Positions 24,458-32,652 are shown, counted from the stretch's first letter. The stretch is DNA of 33,971 bases from Actinomycetes bacterium (GCA_021801525.1 JAJYXW010000028.1:1-33971); one strand, 5' to 3'. Notes: a model not told the origin generated them from the sequence alone. Numbers and translations are program-made.

Positions 24458-25732
24458 TCATCGTTCCTGCTCGGCCCGCGGAGCGGGTTCCTGCTCGGCC
24501 GGTCGCACTGACCGAACCTCGCCCAACTGACCTGCCTGGCCGTCCCCCAACTGACCCGCCGGTCCCCGGAGGATGTCGCGCACCTGGGCCACGTCCTTGT
24601 CTCCCCTTCCCGACAGCGTGACGAGCACGCAAGCGCCCTCGGGAATGGTGGTGCCCGCGTTGCGCACCACCCACGCCAGCGCGTGGGCAGGTTCGAGTGC
24701 GGGGATGATCCCCTCGGTCTCCGCGAGCATCCTGAACGCGGCCAAAACCTCCTCGTCGGTCGCGAAGTCGTACCGGGCTCGGCCGCTTGCAGCCAGATGA
24801 GCGTGCTCGGGGCCCACACCGGGATAATCGAGACCGGCAGAGATCGAGTGCGCTTCGCTGATCTGACCGACCTCGTCTTGGAGCAGATAGGAATACATGC
24901 CGTGGACAACCCCGGGGGCTCCGTGGCTCAGTGCCGCTCCCCCCGCAGCCTCCACGCCCACGAGGGCCGCACCGCTGCCCGCGAAGCCGGCGAAGGTACC
25001 AGCGGCGTTGGATCCCCCCCCGACACATGCCACCACCCAATCGGGGTCCGAGCCTCCGAGCAGCTCCCTGCACTGTGCACGCGCCTCGTCACCCACGACT
25101 CGCTGCAGCTCACGAACCATCCAGGGGTAGGGGTGGGGTCCCATTACCGAGCCCAGGCAGTAGTGGGTGGAGTCGACCGTGGCCACCCACTCTCGAAGTG
25201 CCTCGTTCACCGCGTCCTTGAGGGTCCGGCTACCCACCTCCACGGGCCGGACCTCCGCACCTAGCAGCTCCATGCGGAACACGTTCAGCGCCTGGCGCTC
25301 CATGTCGAGCCCTCCCATGAACACGACGCATCCCATGCCGAAGAGCGCCGCCGCCGTGGCCGTGGCCACCCCATGCTGACCGGCTCCCGTCTCTGCGATC
25401 AGGCGCTGCTTGCCCATCCGCCGGGCAAGCAGCGCCTGCCCGACCACATTGTTCAGCTTGTGGGAGCCGGTGTGAGCGAGGTCTTCGCGCTTCAGCAGAA
25501 CCCTGATGCCGAGTCGCTCGGAGAGCCTCCGGCACTCGGTCACGGGGGTAGGGCGCCCGCCGTAGGAGCCGAGCAGCAAGTCGAGCTCGGCGTGGAACCC
25601 AGCGTCCGCCCAGGCGGCCGAGAAGGCAGCCTCCAGCTCCATGCATGCCGGGACCAGCGCCTCGGGCACGAAGCGGCCCCCGAAGGACCCGAAGTACCCA
25701 GCCTGGCTCGGTTCCCCCATGACGGCGGTCAC
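24458..25732 (-). CDS. trpB: Tryptophan synthase beta subunit
   Basis: TrpB is the PLP enzyme joining indole and serine. The 424-residue frame starts at GTG 25732, overlapping the trpF stop (GTGA); ATG at 25720 (MGEPSQAGYFGSFGGRFVPE) is an alternative. PLP binds Lys92 in HTGSHKLNNVVGQAL. ETGAGQHGVATATAAALFG and the phosphate cup CVGGGSNAAG are typical. LDYPGVGPEHAHL holds the COMM-domain region. After the normal end (GRGDKDVAQVRDIL) there is a ~35-residue tail with repeated GQLG and Glu/Pro/Arg-rich sequence that I do not expect in the family. trpA begins one base downstream. Confidence 0.96.
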   Translation of the reverse strand: MTAVMGEPSQAGYFGSFGGRFVPEALVPACMELEAAFSAAWADAGFHAELDLLLGSYGGRPTPVTECRRLSERLGIRVLLKREDLAHTGSHKLNNVVGQALLARRMGKQRLIAETGAGQHGVATATAAALFGMGCVVFMGGLDMERQALNVFRMELLGAEVRPVEVGSRTLKDAVNEALREWVATVDSTHYCLGSVMGPHPYPWMVRELQRVVGDEARAQCRELLGGSDPDWVVACVGGGSNAAGTFAGFAGSGAALVGVEAAGGAALSHGAPGVVHGMYSYLLQDEVGQISEAHSISAGLDYPGVGPEHAHLAASGRARYDFATDEEVLAAFRMLAETEGIIPALEPAHALAWVVRNAGTTIPEGACVLVTLSGRGDKDVAQVRDILRGPAGQLGDGQAGQLGEVRSVRPAEQEPAPRAEQER

Positions 25733-26415
25733 TCCTCCTCCTCCCAGTCGTAGGCCACAGGCACAACCTCAGTTGCCACGCCGGCGGCAGGTTCCCCCGG
25801 CCGGGCTCCGGCATCGCACCCTCGCTTGGCTGCGCGCACGAAGTCCCGGATCTTGCGAGGATCCTTGCGGCCCGGAGAGGACTCCACACCCGAGGACACA
25901 TCGACCCCGAATGGACGCAGGTGCTCCACGGCTGCTCCGACGTTGGCCGCGTTCAGCCCTCCCGACACCACCAGGCGGCCCGGGTCGACGACTCCCTCGG
26001 CCAGCCGCCAGTCGAACACCGCGCCCGATCCCGGAGAGGCTCCGTCCACTAGCACCAAGCCGGCGCCGTAGTCCTCGAAGCGGCCAATCCCAGGGTGACC
26101 GGCCGGGAACGCCTTGATGCACATCGGCACGCGCTCCGAAATATAGATGCAGTCAGCAGTCGCCTCGCTGCCGTGCAGCTGAGCTGCTCCGAGTCCGATC
26201 CCGTTCACTATCTCCACCACCCGCTTGGGCGACTCGTCTCTGAACACACCCACCGTCATGACTTCTCGCGGCAGCCGGTCGACGATCAACTCCACGGCAC
26301 GAGGGCTCACCTGGCGTGGAGAGGGGGCGAAGACGAACCCGATGGCGTCAGCCCCGAGAGCCACCGCCAGCATGGCGTCGGCTTCGCTGGTCACGCCGCA
26401 TATCTTCACTATCAC
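25729..26415 (-). CDS. trpF: Phosphoribosylanthranilate isomerase
   Basis: TrpF converts phosphoribosylanthranilate to CdRP. The 228-residue barrel starts MIVKICGVTSEADA, with the catalytic Cys6 in KICG. Family blocks are ADAIGFVFAPSPRQV, VGVFRDES, AAQLHGSE, LVDGASPGSGAVFDW, VVSGGLNAANV and the phosphate site GVDVSSGVESSPGRKDPRKI. The GTG start at 26415 sits directly before the first conserved residues. The C-terminal ~25 residues (after the AAKRG region) are an acidic extension. Its stop overlaps the trpB start, and a 40-base gap with a 15-bp duplication separates it from trpC. Confidence 0.94.
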   Translation of the reverse strand: MIVKICGVTSEADAMLAVALGADAIGFVFAPSPRQVSPRAVELIVDRLPREVMTVGVFRDESPKRVVEIVNGIGLGAAQLHGSEATADCIYISERVPMCIKAFPAGHPGIGRFEDYGAGLVLVDGASPGSGAVFDWRLAEGVVDPGRLVVSGGLNAANVGAAVEHLRPFGVDVSSGVESSPGRKDPRKIRDFVRAAKRGCDAGARPGEPAAGVATEVVPVAYDWEEEE

Positions 26416-26437
26416 CGGGACCGCTCCTCCCGAGCTC

Positions 26438-26467
26438 CAGTCACAGGGCCCCCAGTCACAGGGCCCC
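26438..26467 (-). repeat. 15-bp duplication carrying the trpC stop codon
   Basis: CAGTCACAGGGCCCC (plus-strand reading) occurs at 26438-26452 and again at 26453-26467. The trpC stop lies in the right-hand copy, and because the unit is 15 bases a second in-frame stop follows in the other copy. The repeat therefore makes a tandem stop. Confidence 0.85.
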
Positions 26468-27358
26468 CGTCGAGGATGGGTGCCGCCTCCCTTGGAGCGC
26501 GCCTCCCCGAAGGCCTGCCCTCACGGGCAACCCAGACATGGCCCGTACCAAGGCAGGCCTGTCGGCCGAGCACATGATCGCCTCCCCGACGAGCACCGCG
26601 TCGAAGCCGCACTCTGCGAGCCTTTTCGCGTCCTCCGCCCCCCTTATACCCGATTCTGCCACTGCCACCACGCCTGCAGGGATGGACGCGCGGAGCCGCT
26701 CGGCGCGCGTCGTGTCCACTCCGAAGGTCCGCAGGTCGCGCTGGTTCACGCCGACGATCTTCGCCCTCGCGTCGAGGGCTCGCCCGAGCTCTTCGTCGTC
26801 GTGCACCTCGACGAGGGCGTCCATGCCAAGCCAGGCAGCCAGCTCCGTCAGCTCCGACAGCTCTTCGTCCCGCAGGGCAGCGACGATGAGCAGCACCGCG
26901 TCGGCCCCCATGAGGCGAGCGTCGCATATGCACGCAGGAGACAGCAGGAAGTCCTTGCGCAGCACGGGAAGGCTGCACGCCGATCGCGCGTCGGCTAGGT
27001 CGGCAGCCGACCCGCCGAAGAACTGCTCGTCAGTCAGAACCGAGATGCATGCCGCCCCCCCTGCCTCGTACTCCGTCGCGAGCATCGCCGGGTCAATCGA
27101 GACGCCGAAGGAGCCCTTGGACGGGGAGCGCCTCTTCACCTCGGCGATCACCTTCAAGCCACTGCCGGAGCCACTGCCGGCGCCGCAGCCGTCGCCGAAC
27201 CCGGAGCCACTGCCGGTGAGTGCCCCTGCAAATGGCCGGATCCCCAGTGCGGCTTCGCGGGCAGCCGACTTCAGCTCGTCGAGGTCGCGCCGGTCGGCTG
27301 CGACGCGCTCTCGATGAGCCGCGATGATCGAGTCGAGGTACGTAGCTTCAGGCACCAT
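26456..27358 (-). CDS. trpC: Indole-3-glycerol-phosphate synthase with a Gly/Ser insertion
   Basis: TrpC closes the indole ring. The 300-residue protein starts at ATG 27358. Family blocks are YLDSIIAAHRERV, VIAEVKRRSPSKGSFG (catalytic Lys), ISVLTDEQFFGGSAADL, PVLRKDFLLSPACICDARLMGA in pieces, DALVEVHDDEEL, IVGVNQRDLRTFGVD, VAVAESGI and GFDAVLVGEAIM. Just before the first barrel strand, about residues 48-67 are an added TGSGSGFGDGCGAGSGSGSG stretch, where the family normally has only a few residues. The ~25 C-terminal residues (after MSGL) are also unusual. It is the first gene of the trpC-F-B-A group and is divergent from the response regulator across 101 bases. No attenuator-like leader peptide is visible in that gap. 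Confidence 0.94.
   Translation of the reverse strand: MVPEATYLDSIIAAHRERVAADRRDLDELKSAAREAALGIRPFAGALTGSGSGFGDGCGAGSGSGSGLKVIAEVKRRSPSKGSFGVSIDPAMLATEYEAGGAACISVLTDEQFFGGSAADLADARSACSLPVLRKDFLLSPACICDARLMGADAVLLIVAALRDEELSELTELAAWLGMDALVEVHDDEELGRALDARAKIVGVNQRDLRTFGVDTTRAERLRASIPAGVVAVAESGIRGAEDAKRLAECGFDAVLVGEAIMCSADRPALVRAMSGLPVRAGLRGGALQGRRHPSSTGAL
27157..27216 (-). repeat. 12-bp units encoding the Gly/Ser insertion of trpC
   Basis: AGCCACTGCCGG (plus-strand reading) occurs at 27157-27168, 27169-27180 and 27205-27216, with degenerate copies between. The coding strand gives a Gly-Ser-Gly-Ser run. The unit is a multiple of three, so the frame is preserved. Confidence 0.8.
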
Positions 27359-27459
27359 GGGAGAGCCTACCGGCAGCCTGGCATGATGCCTTGTGATCCG
27401 TACTCTCAGAGGACAGGGATACCGGGCGCGCGATCCCCCCAGGTGGCAGGCTGTGCATC

Positions 27460-28197
27460 GTGATGCACACTGCAGGCGGAGCTCCGGGGGCAGATCGTGA
27501 TGACCAGGAGGGGGCCCACCACGGCGAGCCCGACGTCGTCGTCGTCGTGGAAGACGATCCTGCCATCTCCGACCTCGTCGCCATGTACTTGCGCCGTGAC
27601 GGGTTCCGTGTCCTGCAGGCGGAAGACGCCGAGGCCGCTCTCGCCCATATAGAGCGGGAGGAGCCCAAGGTCGTGGTGCTCGACATCGGCTTGCCCGGAG
27701 CCATGGACGGCCTCCAACTGTGCAGGAGAGTGAGCCAGCGACCGGGAAGCGGCGTGCTGATGCTCACCGCCCGCGACGAGGAGCTCGACCGCGTCCTCGG
27801 CCTGGAGCTCGGGGCGGACGACTACATGACCAAGCCGTTCTCACCACGTGAGCTCGTCGCGAGGGTCCATGCGATCCTTCGACGCCTGCGACGCCCGGAG
27901 CCCGATCCTCCGTCGGTGCTCCGTGCCGGTCAGGTCGAGATCGACCTCGGGCGTCGCGAGGTCACCTGCCCCGACGGACCCGTTACCCTGACCGCTCGTG
28001 AGTTCGACCTGCTCGCCTACCTGACATCCAACCGGGGGCTGGCCCTCAGCCGCCGCCAGCTGCTCGACGGCGTCTGGGGACCGGGCTGGTACGGCGACGA
28101 GCGGACCGTGGACGTGCACGTCCGCCAGCTCCGCAAGAAGCTCGGCGACGCCCTGCCACTCGTCACGGTCTGGGGAGTCGGCTACCGGCTCGGGTGA
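27460..28197 (+). CDS. OmpR/PhoB-family response regulator
   Basis: The 245-residue regulator has a receiver domain (about 25-135) with acidic VVEDD, phosphoacceptor Asp75 in VVVLDIGLPG, MLTARDEE and Lys in DYMTKPFSPREL. A winged-helix DNA-binding domain (about 150-245) follows, with LTAREFDLLAYL, LSRRQLLDGVWG, DERTVDVHVRQLRKKLG and VWGVGYRLG. The ~24 residues before the receiver are polar. The GTG at 27460 is followed directly by ATG, so either may be used. It lies 6 bases upstream of the histidine kinase gene, forming a pair. It is flanked by minus-strand trp genes, but nothing in the sequence proves that it regulates them. Confidence 0.93.
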   Translation: MMHTAGGAPGADRDDQEGAHHGEPDVVVVVEDDPAISDLVAMYLRRDGFRVLQAEDAEAALAHIEREEPKVVVLDIGLPGAMDGLQLCRRVSQRPGSGVLMLTARDEELDRVLGLELGADDYMTKPFSPRELVARVHAILRRLRRPEPDPPSVLRAGQVEIDLGRREVTCPDGPVTLTAREFDLLAYLTSNRGLALSRRQLLDGVWGPGWYGDERTVDVHVRQLRKKLGDALPLVTVWGVGYRLG

Positions 28198-28203
28198 CCC
28201 TGC

Positions 28204-29640
28204 ATGCGCCGCCGCATCACGATCGCCATGGTGTCGGTGCTCGCCATAGCGCTCGCCCTCACCACGCTCGGGAGCCTGGTGCTCGTCCACCGGGCAGCCA
28301 CGTCGAGCACCGAGGACGAGCTCACCGGCGAGGCGTACGCGATAGCTAGCGGGATCGACTCGGCCTCGACCCATCCCCGCCTCGACACAAGAGCCGCCCT
28401 CCGCCTGCTGGCGCGCGTAGGCAACTTCGCCGACGTCGAGCTCCTGGTCCTCACCCCCTCGGGAACCTTCCTGCCCGGTCTTCCCGCCCCGTTCAGCCCA
28501 GCCAACGTGGACACCCCTGCGATCGAAGCAGACCGGGCGGTATCGGGCAACGTGGGGCAGATCGTCTTCAGCGCGGTCCCGCTCTCGCTCGACGCCAGGG
28601 CGAGGAGCGCATTCGGCGGCATACCGCCTGCCGACCTTCCGGTGCTCTTCGTAGCTCGGCGGGTTCCGAGCCCGGTGAGCGGCTCGGCCTACTTCGCGCT
28701 CGTAGCCCTGGGAGCACTCGTCGTTGCCACGATCGTGGCCGCATTCCTCGGCGGGCGCATCAGCTCGCCACTGACGAGGGCCGTCGATACGACGACCGCC
28801 ATAGCAAGCGGGGACCTAAGCGCCCGGGTGGAGGTGTCGCCTGGCGACTATCCCGAGCTGGCAGCATTGGCGCGCTCGATCAACGCCATGGGTGACAGCC
28901 TGGTGGAGGCCAAGGGCCTCGAGCGCCAGTTCCTGATGTCCGTCTCCCACGATCTCCGAACACCGCTAACGGCCATCCGGGGGTACGCCGAGGCCATCGC
29001 TGATGGGGCCTCGGACGATCCTGCGGCGGCTGCCGCCGTGATCATCGAGGCCTCTGCCAGGCTGGAGAGGCTCGTCCAGGATCTGCTCGACCTCGCACGC
29101 CTCGACGCGAAGAGGTTCTCGCTCGAGATCCGGGGCACCGACGCCGTCGAAGTGGCCCGCTCGGTCGTCCAGCGCTTCTCCCCGAAGGCCCGAGCGCTGC
29201 ACGTGAGCCTCGACGGTACGCTCCCCGACAGCCCTGTCGAGGTGCGCGCCGACCCTGACCGGCTTGCCCAAGTCATCTCCAATCTTCTCGAGAACGCCCT
29301 CGATTTCGCATCATCCCGGGTTCTCGTCGGTGTCGGGGCAGCGGAGACGCACTGCGCCATCTGGGTGGACGACGACGGGCCCGGCATCGCACCCGAAGAC
29401 CTCAGCCGGGTCTTCGATCGGCACTTCAGCGCGGACCGGACCTCCAGAAGGGCCATACGCTCGGGGCTCGGGCTGGCGATAGTAGCGGAGCTCGTAGCCG
29501 CCATGGAGGGGCAGGTACGTGCCGAGTCGCCCACCCCGAGCGGCGAGGGCACCCGCATGGTCGTCTGGATGCCGCGCTCGAGACCGAGCTCGCCGCTCCC
29601 ACCACCTGTAGCGCTCAGCCGCGGAACGGCAGATCCCTGA
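28204..29640 (+). CDS. Membrane sensor histidine kinase, partner of the OmpR-type regulator
   Basis: The 478-residue kinase has TM1 at about 8-30, an extracytoplasmic sensor region of ~125 residues, and TM2 at about 158-182 (YFALVALGALVVATIVAAFL). A HAMP domain follows (RISSPLTRAVDTTTAIASGD). The HisKA dimerisation helix has phospho-acceptor His249 in SVSHDLRTPLTAIRGY. ATP-binding boxes are N (NLLENALDF), G1 (DDDGPGIAPED), F (VFDRHFSAD) and G2 (SGLGLAIVAEL). The sensor region has no recognisable PAS or other named domain, so the stimulus is unknown. The 3' end overlaps the convergent ygfZ gene by 26 bases. The C-terminal ~25 residues are Pro/Ser-rich. Confidence 0.94.
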   Translation: MRRRITIAMVSVLAIALALTTLGSLVLVHRAATSSTEDELTGEAYAIASGIDSASTHPRLDTRAALRLLARVGNFADVELLVLTPSGTFLPGLPAPFSPANVDTPAIEADRAVSGNVGQIVFSAVPLSLDARARSAFGGIPPADLPVLFVARRVPSPVSGSAYFALVALGALVVATIVAAFLGGRISSPLTRAVDTTTAIASGDLSARVEVSPGDYPELAALARSINAMGDSLVEAKGLERQFLMSVSHDLRTPLTAIRGYAEAIADGASDDPAAAAAVIIEASARLERLVQDLLDLARLDAKRFSLEIRGTDAVEVARSVVQRFSPKARALHVSLDGTLPDSPVEVRADPDRLAQVISNLLENALDFASSRVLVGVGAAETHCAIWVDDDGPGIAPEDLSRVFDRHFSADRTSRRAIRSGLGLAIVAELVAAMEGQVRAESPTPSGEGTRMVVWMPRSRPSSPLPPPVALSRGTADP

Positions 29641-30688
29641 CCTCGGCGGCGATGCTTCGAGCGGGAAGGTCGCTCGATGCTGCGCACTCCACGGCCACCT
29701 CGCTCGAAGGAGCGACCGACCGGTGCAGATAGGCCAAGGCCACTACCGCGCCCGAAATCGGCGAAACGGCGGAAGAGGTCACCGACCCCACCTGCTTGCT
29801 CCCCACGAGGACGCGCGATCCGCGCTCGACGGGTGGTGCACCGTCCCCTGTGGGCCGAGCGCGGCCCGCCCCCGGCAGGTCCACGACCAGGCCACAGAGC
29901 CTCCGCGCCACCTTCGAGCCCCGTGCTTGGAGGCGCGCGACAAGCTCCTGGCCCGTGTAGCAGCCCTTGTCGAAGCTGACGCACCGATCCACTAGCCCCG
30001 CTTCCGCAGGTATGGTCCGCTCATCGAGCTCGGCTCCCATGAGCGGCAGGCCCTCCTCGATGCGGAAAGCCTCCCACGCCCCGGCGGCGCACCTGCTCGG
30101 CCCTGGCGGCACCTCCAAGGAAGCTCCCACGAGGTCCCATCCGACCACGGCGTTCCAAGCTACGCGGGCGACCACACTCGCCTCCGCGGCACTAGCAACT
30201 GCTTCCGGCGAGCGAGGTCCCCGCCATCCGAAGGCTCTCACGCCGAGCACCTCCACCTCTGCGCGAACCCTGATGCGGAAGCGCCTCAAGCGTTCCACGA
30301 GCGCCTCTCCGAACCCCCCGTCGAGGTCCACCAGCACCTCCTCGGCGCCCGAGAGCGTCACACGGGCCAGAGCGTCGAGCTTGCCACGGGGATCGAGCAC
30401 CAGCGCGTCCGCGCAGTCTCCACCAGCGAGCGTCGAGATGTCTTGCGTGCACTGCCCCTGCATGAAGGAGACCGCGTCCGGTCCGCTCAGACGTACGAGG
30501 TCCCTCTGGAGCTCCACCAGAACAGACCCATCCCGGAGCTCCTCGTAGCTCGCCTCGAGCGACAGCTCCCCGCCAGAGGTGTGCGATCGGCGAGCGCGAG
30601 CCGCGGGTATGGTCGCCACGGCCGTCCCAGCACCGGCGGGGTTCGTCCCAGCACCGGTCGGGTTCCTCCCAGGGGCGACCGGGTTCAT
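29615..30688 (-). CDS. ygfZ: YgfZ/GcvT-like folate-binding protein (iron-sulfur protein maturation)
   Basis: YgfZ proteins bind tetrahydrofolate and support iron-sulfur enzyme repair or assembly. The ATG at 30688 overlaps the trpE stop (ATGA), giving 357 residues; the frame is open further upstream, but that part lies in trpE. VRLSGPDAVSFMQGQCTQDI and LDPRGKLDALARV are typical of the GcvT fold. SFDKGCYTGQELVARLQARG holds the diagnostic KGCYxGQE motif with its conserved Cys. The N-terminal ~35 residues are Pro/Gly/Ala-rich and partly encoded by three 21-bp units. Tight coupling to trpE suggests co-expression, with no obvious pathway link. Confidence 0.88.
   Translation of the reverse strand: MNPVAPGRNPTGAGTNPAGAGTAVATIPAARARRSHTSGGELSLEASYEELRDGSVLVELQRDLVRLSGPDAVSFMQGQCTQDISTLAGGDCADALVLDPRGKLDALARVTLSGAEEVLVDLDGGFGEALVERLRRFRIRVRAEVEVLGVRAFGWRGPRSPEAVASAAEASVVARVAWNAVVGWDLVGASLEVPPGPSRCAAGAWEAFRIEEGLPLMGAELDERTIPAEAGLVDRCVSFDKGCYTGQELVARLQARGSKVARRLCGLVVDLPGAGRARPTGDGAPPVERGSRVLVGSKQVGSVTSSAVSPISGAVVALAYLHRSVAPSSEVAVECAASSDLPARSIAAEVRDLPFRG
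30624..30686 (-). repeat. Three 21-bp tandem units at the start of ygfZ
   Basis: Units at 30624-30644, 30645-30665 and 30666-30686 share GTCCCAGCACCGGYSGGGTTC in imperfect form; the third is most diverged. They encode three seven-residue blocks beginning Asn-Pro immediately after the start Met. The array stops one or two bases from the trpE stop/ygfZ start overlap. Confidence 0.78.
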
Positions 30689-32244
30689 CCCGGGGCCTCC
30701 TCGCTCAGTTGGCGTGCAGCGCTCAGGCGCCTCGCAGCAGGTACCGCGGCAAGCAGGGCAGCCGCCTTGCTCGCACATTCGCGATCCTCGGCCTCCGGAT
30801 CGCTGTCGGCCACAACACCGGCGCCCGCCTGGACATGCGCTCGGCCGTCGGGGGTAACCACCATCGTCCTTATCGCGATGGCCGTATCGAGGTTTCCCGA
30901 GAAGTCGACATAGCCGACGACTCCTCCGTAGACGCCCCGCTTGGTCGGCTCGAGCTCGTCGATCAGCTGCATCGCGCGCACCTTGGGCGCACCGGAGAGC
31001 GTTCCCGCCGGCATGGTCGCCCTGAGCACGTCCGCGGGGCCCTTGCCGGGCGCCAGGCGCGCCGATACCTGCGAGGTCAGGTGCATGACGTGGCTGTATC
31101 GCTCCAGGGTCATCAGCTCGTCCACCGTCTCCGTACCGAATGCGGCGACACGACCGACGTCGTTCCTTGCCAGGTCGACGAGCATCACGTGCTCTGCGAT
31201 CTCCTTCGGGTGCTCCCTCAATTCAGCCGCGAGAAGGGCGTCCTCAGCCGGAGTCTCTCCCCTCGGCCTCGTCCCCGCAATTGGCCGCGAAACGACCACT
31301 CCGTCGCGAAGGCGCACGAGAGGCTCGGGCGACGCACCGACCACGGCGCACTCGGGCGTCCGCAGGAAATACAGGTACGGGCTCGGGTTGACCACCCGGA
31401 GAACCCGGTAGAGGTCCAGCGCGTCAGCGCCAAGATCGAAGTCGAAGCGCTGCGAGAGCACGACCTGGAACACGTCACCGGCCTCTATGTGCTCCTTGGC
31501 CACCTTCACCGCCATGACGTAGGAGCTCGAAGGCATGCCTCGGGAGACTTCGCTCGGATCCAGGTGCTCTCCTTCGATCGGGGGTTCGAGGACGGGCTCG
31601 CACAGAGGCGCGTACAAATCGCGCACCAGGTCGTCCAGACGTGACGCTGCTCGATCGAATGCGCTCCTCGCCTCCTCGCCGGACCACGAGGGGTCCACAG
31701 CCACGTTCTCCAGCACCACGGCCTCCTGGCGCCAGTGGTCGAACGCGCAGAGCTGCCCTATCACGAACAACGACGCGTCGGGCAGTCCCGTGTCGTCCTC
31801 GGGCGCGCTGCCGAGACGCTCGACCTCCCTGACGACGTCGTAGCCGAGGTACCCCACGACACCGCCATGCAGCGGGGGGAGTCCCTCGAGGTCGGGAGCT
31901 CTGCAGGCGTCGAGGAGCGCTTCGAGCGCTGCGAGAATGCCGCGATCCGGAGGAAGGATGCCAGCTAGTCCCTCCTTCGGCTCCACGCTCAGCTCGAGGC
32001 CCCTGGCGCTCAGGCGGGCCAGCGCGTTGCGCCCGACGAACGAGTACCGTCCCCAGCGCTCGCCTCCCTCGACCGACTCCAGCAGGAACCCCGGTCCAGA
32101 GCCGACCGTCCGCATGTAAGCGCCTACGGGCGTGAGGGTGTCCGCGAGGATCCTTCGCCACACGGGGACGATGGCGTGCTCGCGAGCCAGGGCGGCGAAC
32201 TCGTCGCGTCCGGGCAGGCACGAGCCAGCACCTGGACCTGGCAC
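30685..32244 (-). CDS. trpE: Anthranilate synthase component I
   Basis: TrpE makes anthranilate from chorismate, the first step of tryptophan synthesis. The 519-residue protein starts at GTG 32244, directly after the hisI stop. The N-terminal tryptophan-sensing motif is intact: FLLESVEGGERWGRYSFVG (LLES near residue 54), so feedback inhibition is expected. Catalytic-domain blocks are VFQVVLSQRFDF, NPSPYLYFLRTPE, GASPEPLVRLRDG, RPIAGTRPRGET, MLVDLARNDVGRVA, TLSGAPKVRAMQLIDELEP and GGVVGYVDFSGNLDTAIAIRT. The partner glutaminase TrpG is not in the window and must be encoded elsewhere. PabB is the main alternative, but the trp context and LLES motif favour TrpE. Confidence 0.93.
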   Translation of the reverse strand: MPGPGAGSCLPGRDEFAALAREHAIVPVWRRILADTLTPVGAYMRTVGSGPGFLLESVEGGERWGRYSFVGRNALARLSARGLELSVEPKEGLAGILPPDRGILAALEALLDACRAPDLEGLPPLHGGVVGYLGYDVVREVERLGSAPEDDTGLPDASLFVIGQLCAFDHWRQEAVVLENVAVDPSWSGEEARSAFDRAASRLDDLVRDLYAPLCEPVLEPPIEGEHLDPSEVSRGMPSSSYVMAVKVAKEHIEAGDVFQVVLSQRFDFDLGADALDLYRVLRVVNPSPYLYFLRTPECAVVGASPEPLVRLRDGVVVSRPIAGTRPRGETPAEDALLAAELREHPKEIAEHVMLVDLARNDVGRVAAFGTETVDELMTLERYSHVMHLTSQVSARLAPGKGPADVLRATMPAGTLSGAPKVRAMQLIDELEPTKRGVYGGVVGYVDFSGNLDTAIAIRTMVVTPDGRAHVQAGAGVVADSDPEAEDRECASKAAALLAAVPAARRLSAARQLSEEAPG

Positions 32245-32652
32245 CTACCGGTCCGGCTCCACGGACACGACGTCGAGCTCCCGGTAGAAGCAGGAGCGCA
32301 TCCCGGTGTGGCATGCGCCTCTGCCTTCCTGGACGACGCGCACCAAGAGCACGTCGCCGTCACAGTCGTAGCTGACCGAGCGGACCCACTGGCGGTCTCC
32401 GGAGGTCTCACCCTTGCACCAGTACTCCTTGCGGCTGCGGCTCCAGAACCAGGTCCGACCGGTGGTCAGGGTGCGGCGGACGGCCTCGAGGTCCATCCAG
32501 GCGAGCATGAGCACGGTGCCGTCCTCCACGTCTTGGACTATCGCAGGGATGAGGCCGGAGGCGTCGAAGGACAGCGAGGAAAGCAGCTCCCCCTCCCCTT
32601 GGGTCGGCGCCCGACTAGTGCCGGGCTCCGGCCCCCGAGCAGGCCCGCTCAC
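32245..32652 (-). CDS. hisI: Phosphoribosyl-AMP cyclohydrolase
   Basis: HisI opens the adenine ring of phosphoribosyl-AMP in histidine synthesis. The 135-residue protein has [37 protein letters not shown] and [19 protein letters not shown], then [12 protein letters not shown]. The Asp/Cys set in DCDGD, and Cys in ACHTG and SCFY, are the metal ligands of the family. It is the stand-alone cyclohydrolase, without the HisE pyrophosphatase domain. The GTG start overlaps the stop of the GroES-like gene by four bases (GTGA), and the stop abuts trpE. The first ~25 residues are Pro/Gly-rich and non-conserved. Confidence 0.95.
   Translation of the reverse strand: MSGPARGPEPGTSRAPTQGEGELLSSLSFDASGLIPAIVQDVEDGTVLMLAWMDLEAVRRTLTTGRTWFWSRSRKEYWCKGETSGDRQWVRSVSYDCDGDVLLVRVVQEGRGACHTGMRSCFYRELDVVSVEPDR

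Noticed and set aside
24459-24909. Long 5' extension of the trpA frame
   Set aside because: This stretch is in an alternative frame of trpB and has no family similarity. ATG 24456 directly after trpB is the standard start.
27359-27459. Tryptophan attenuator or T-box ahead of trpC
   Set aside because: No short Trp-rich leader peptide or alternating hairpins can be read in the 101-base gap.
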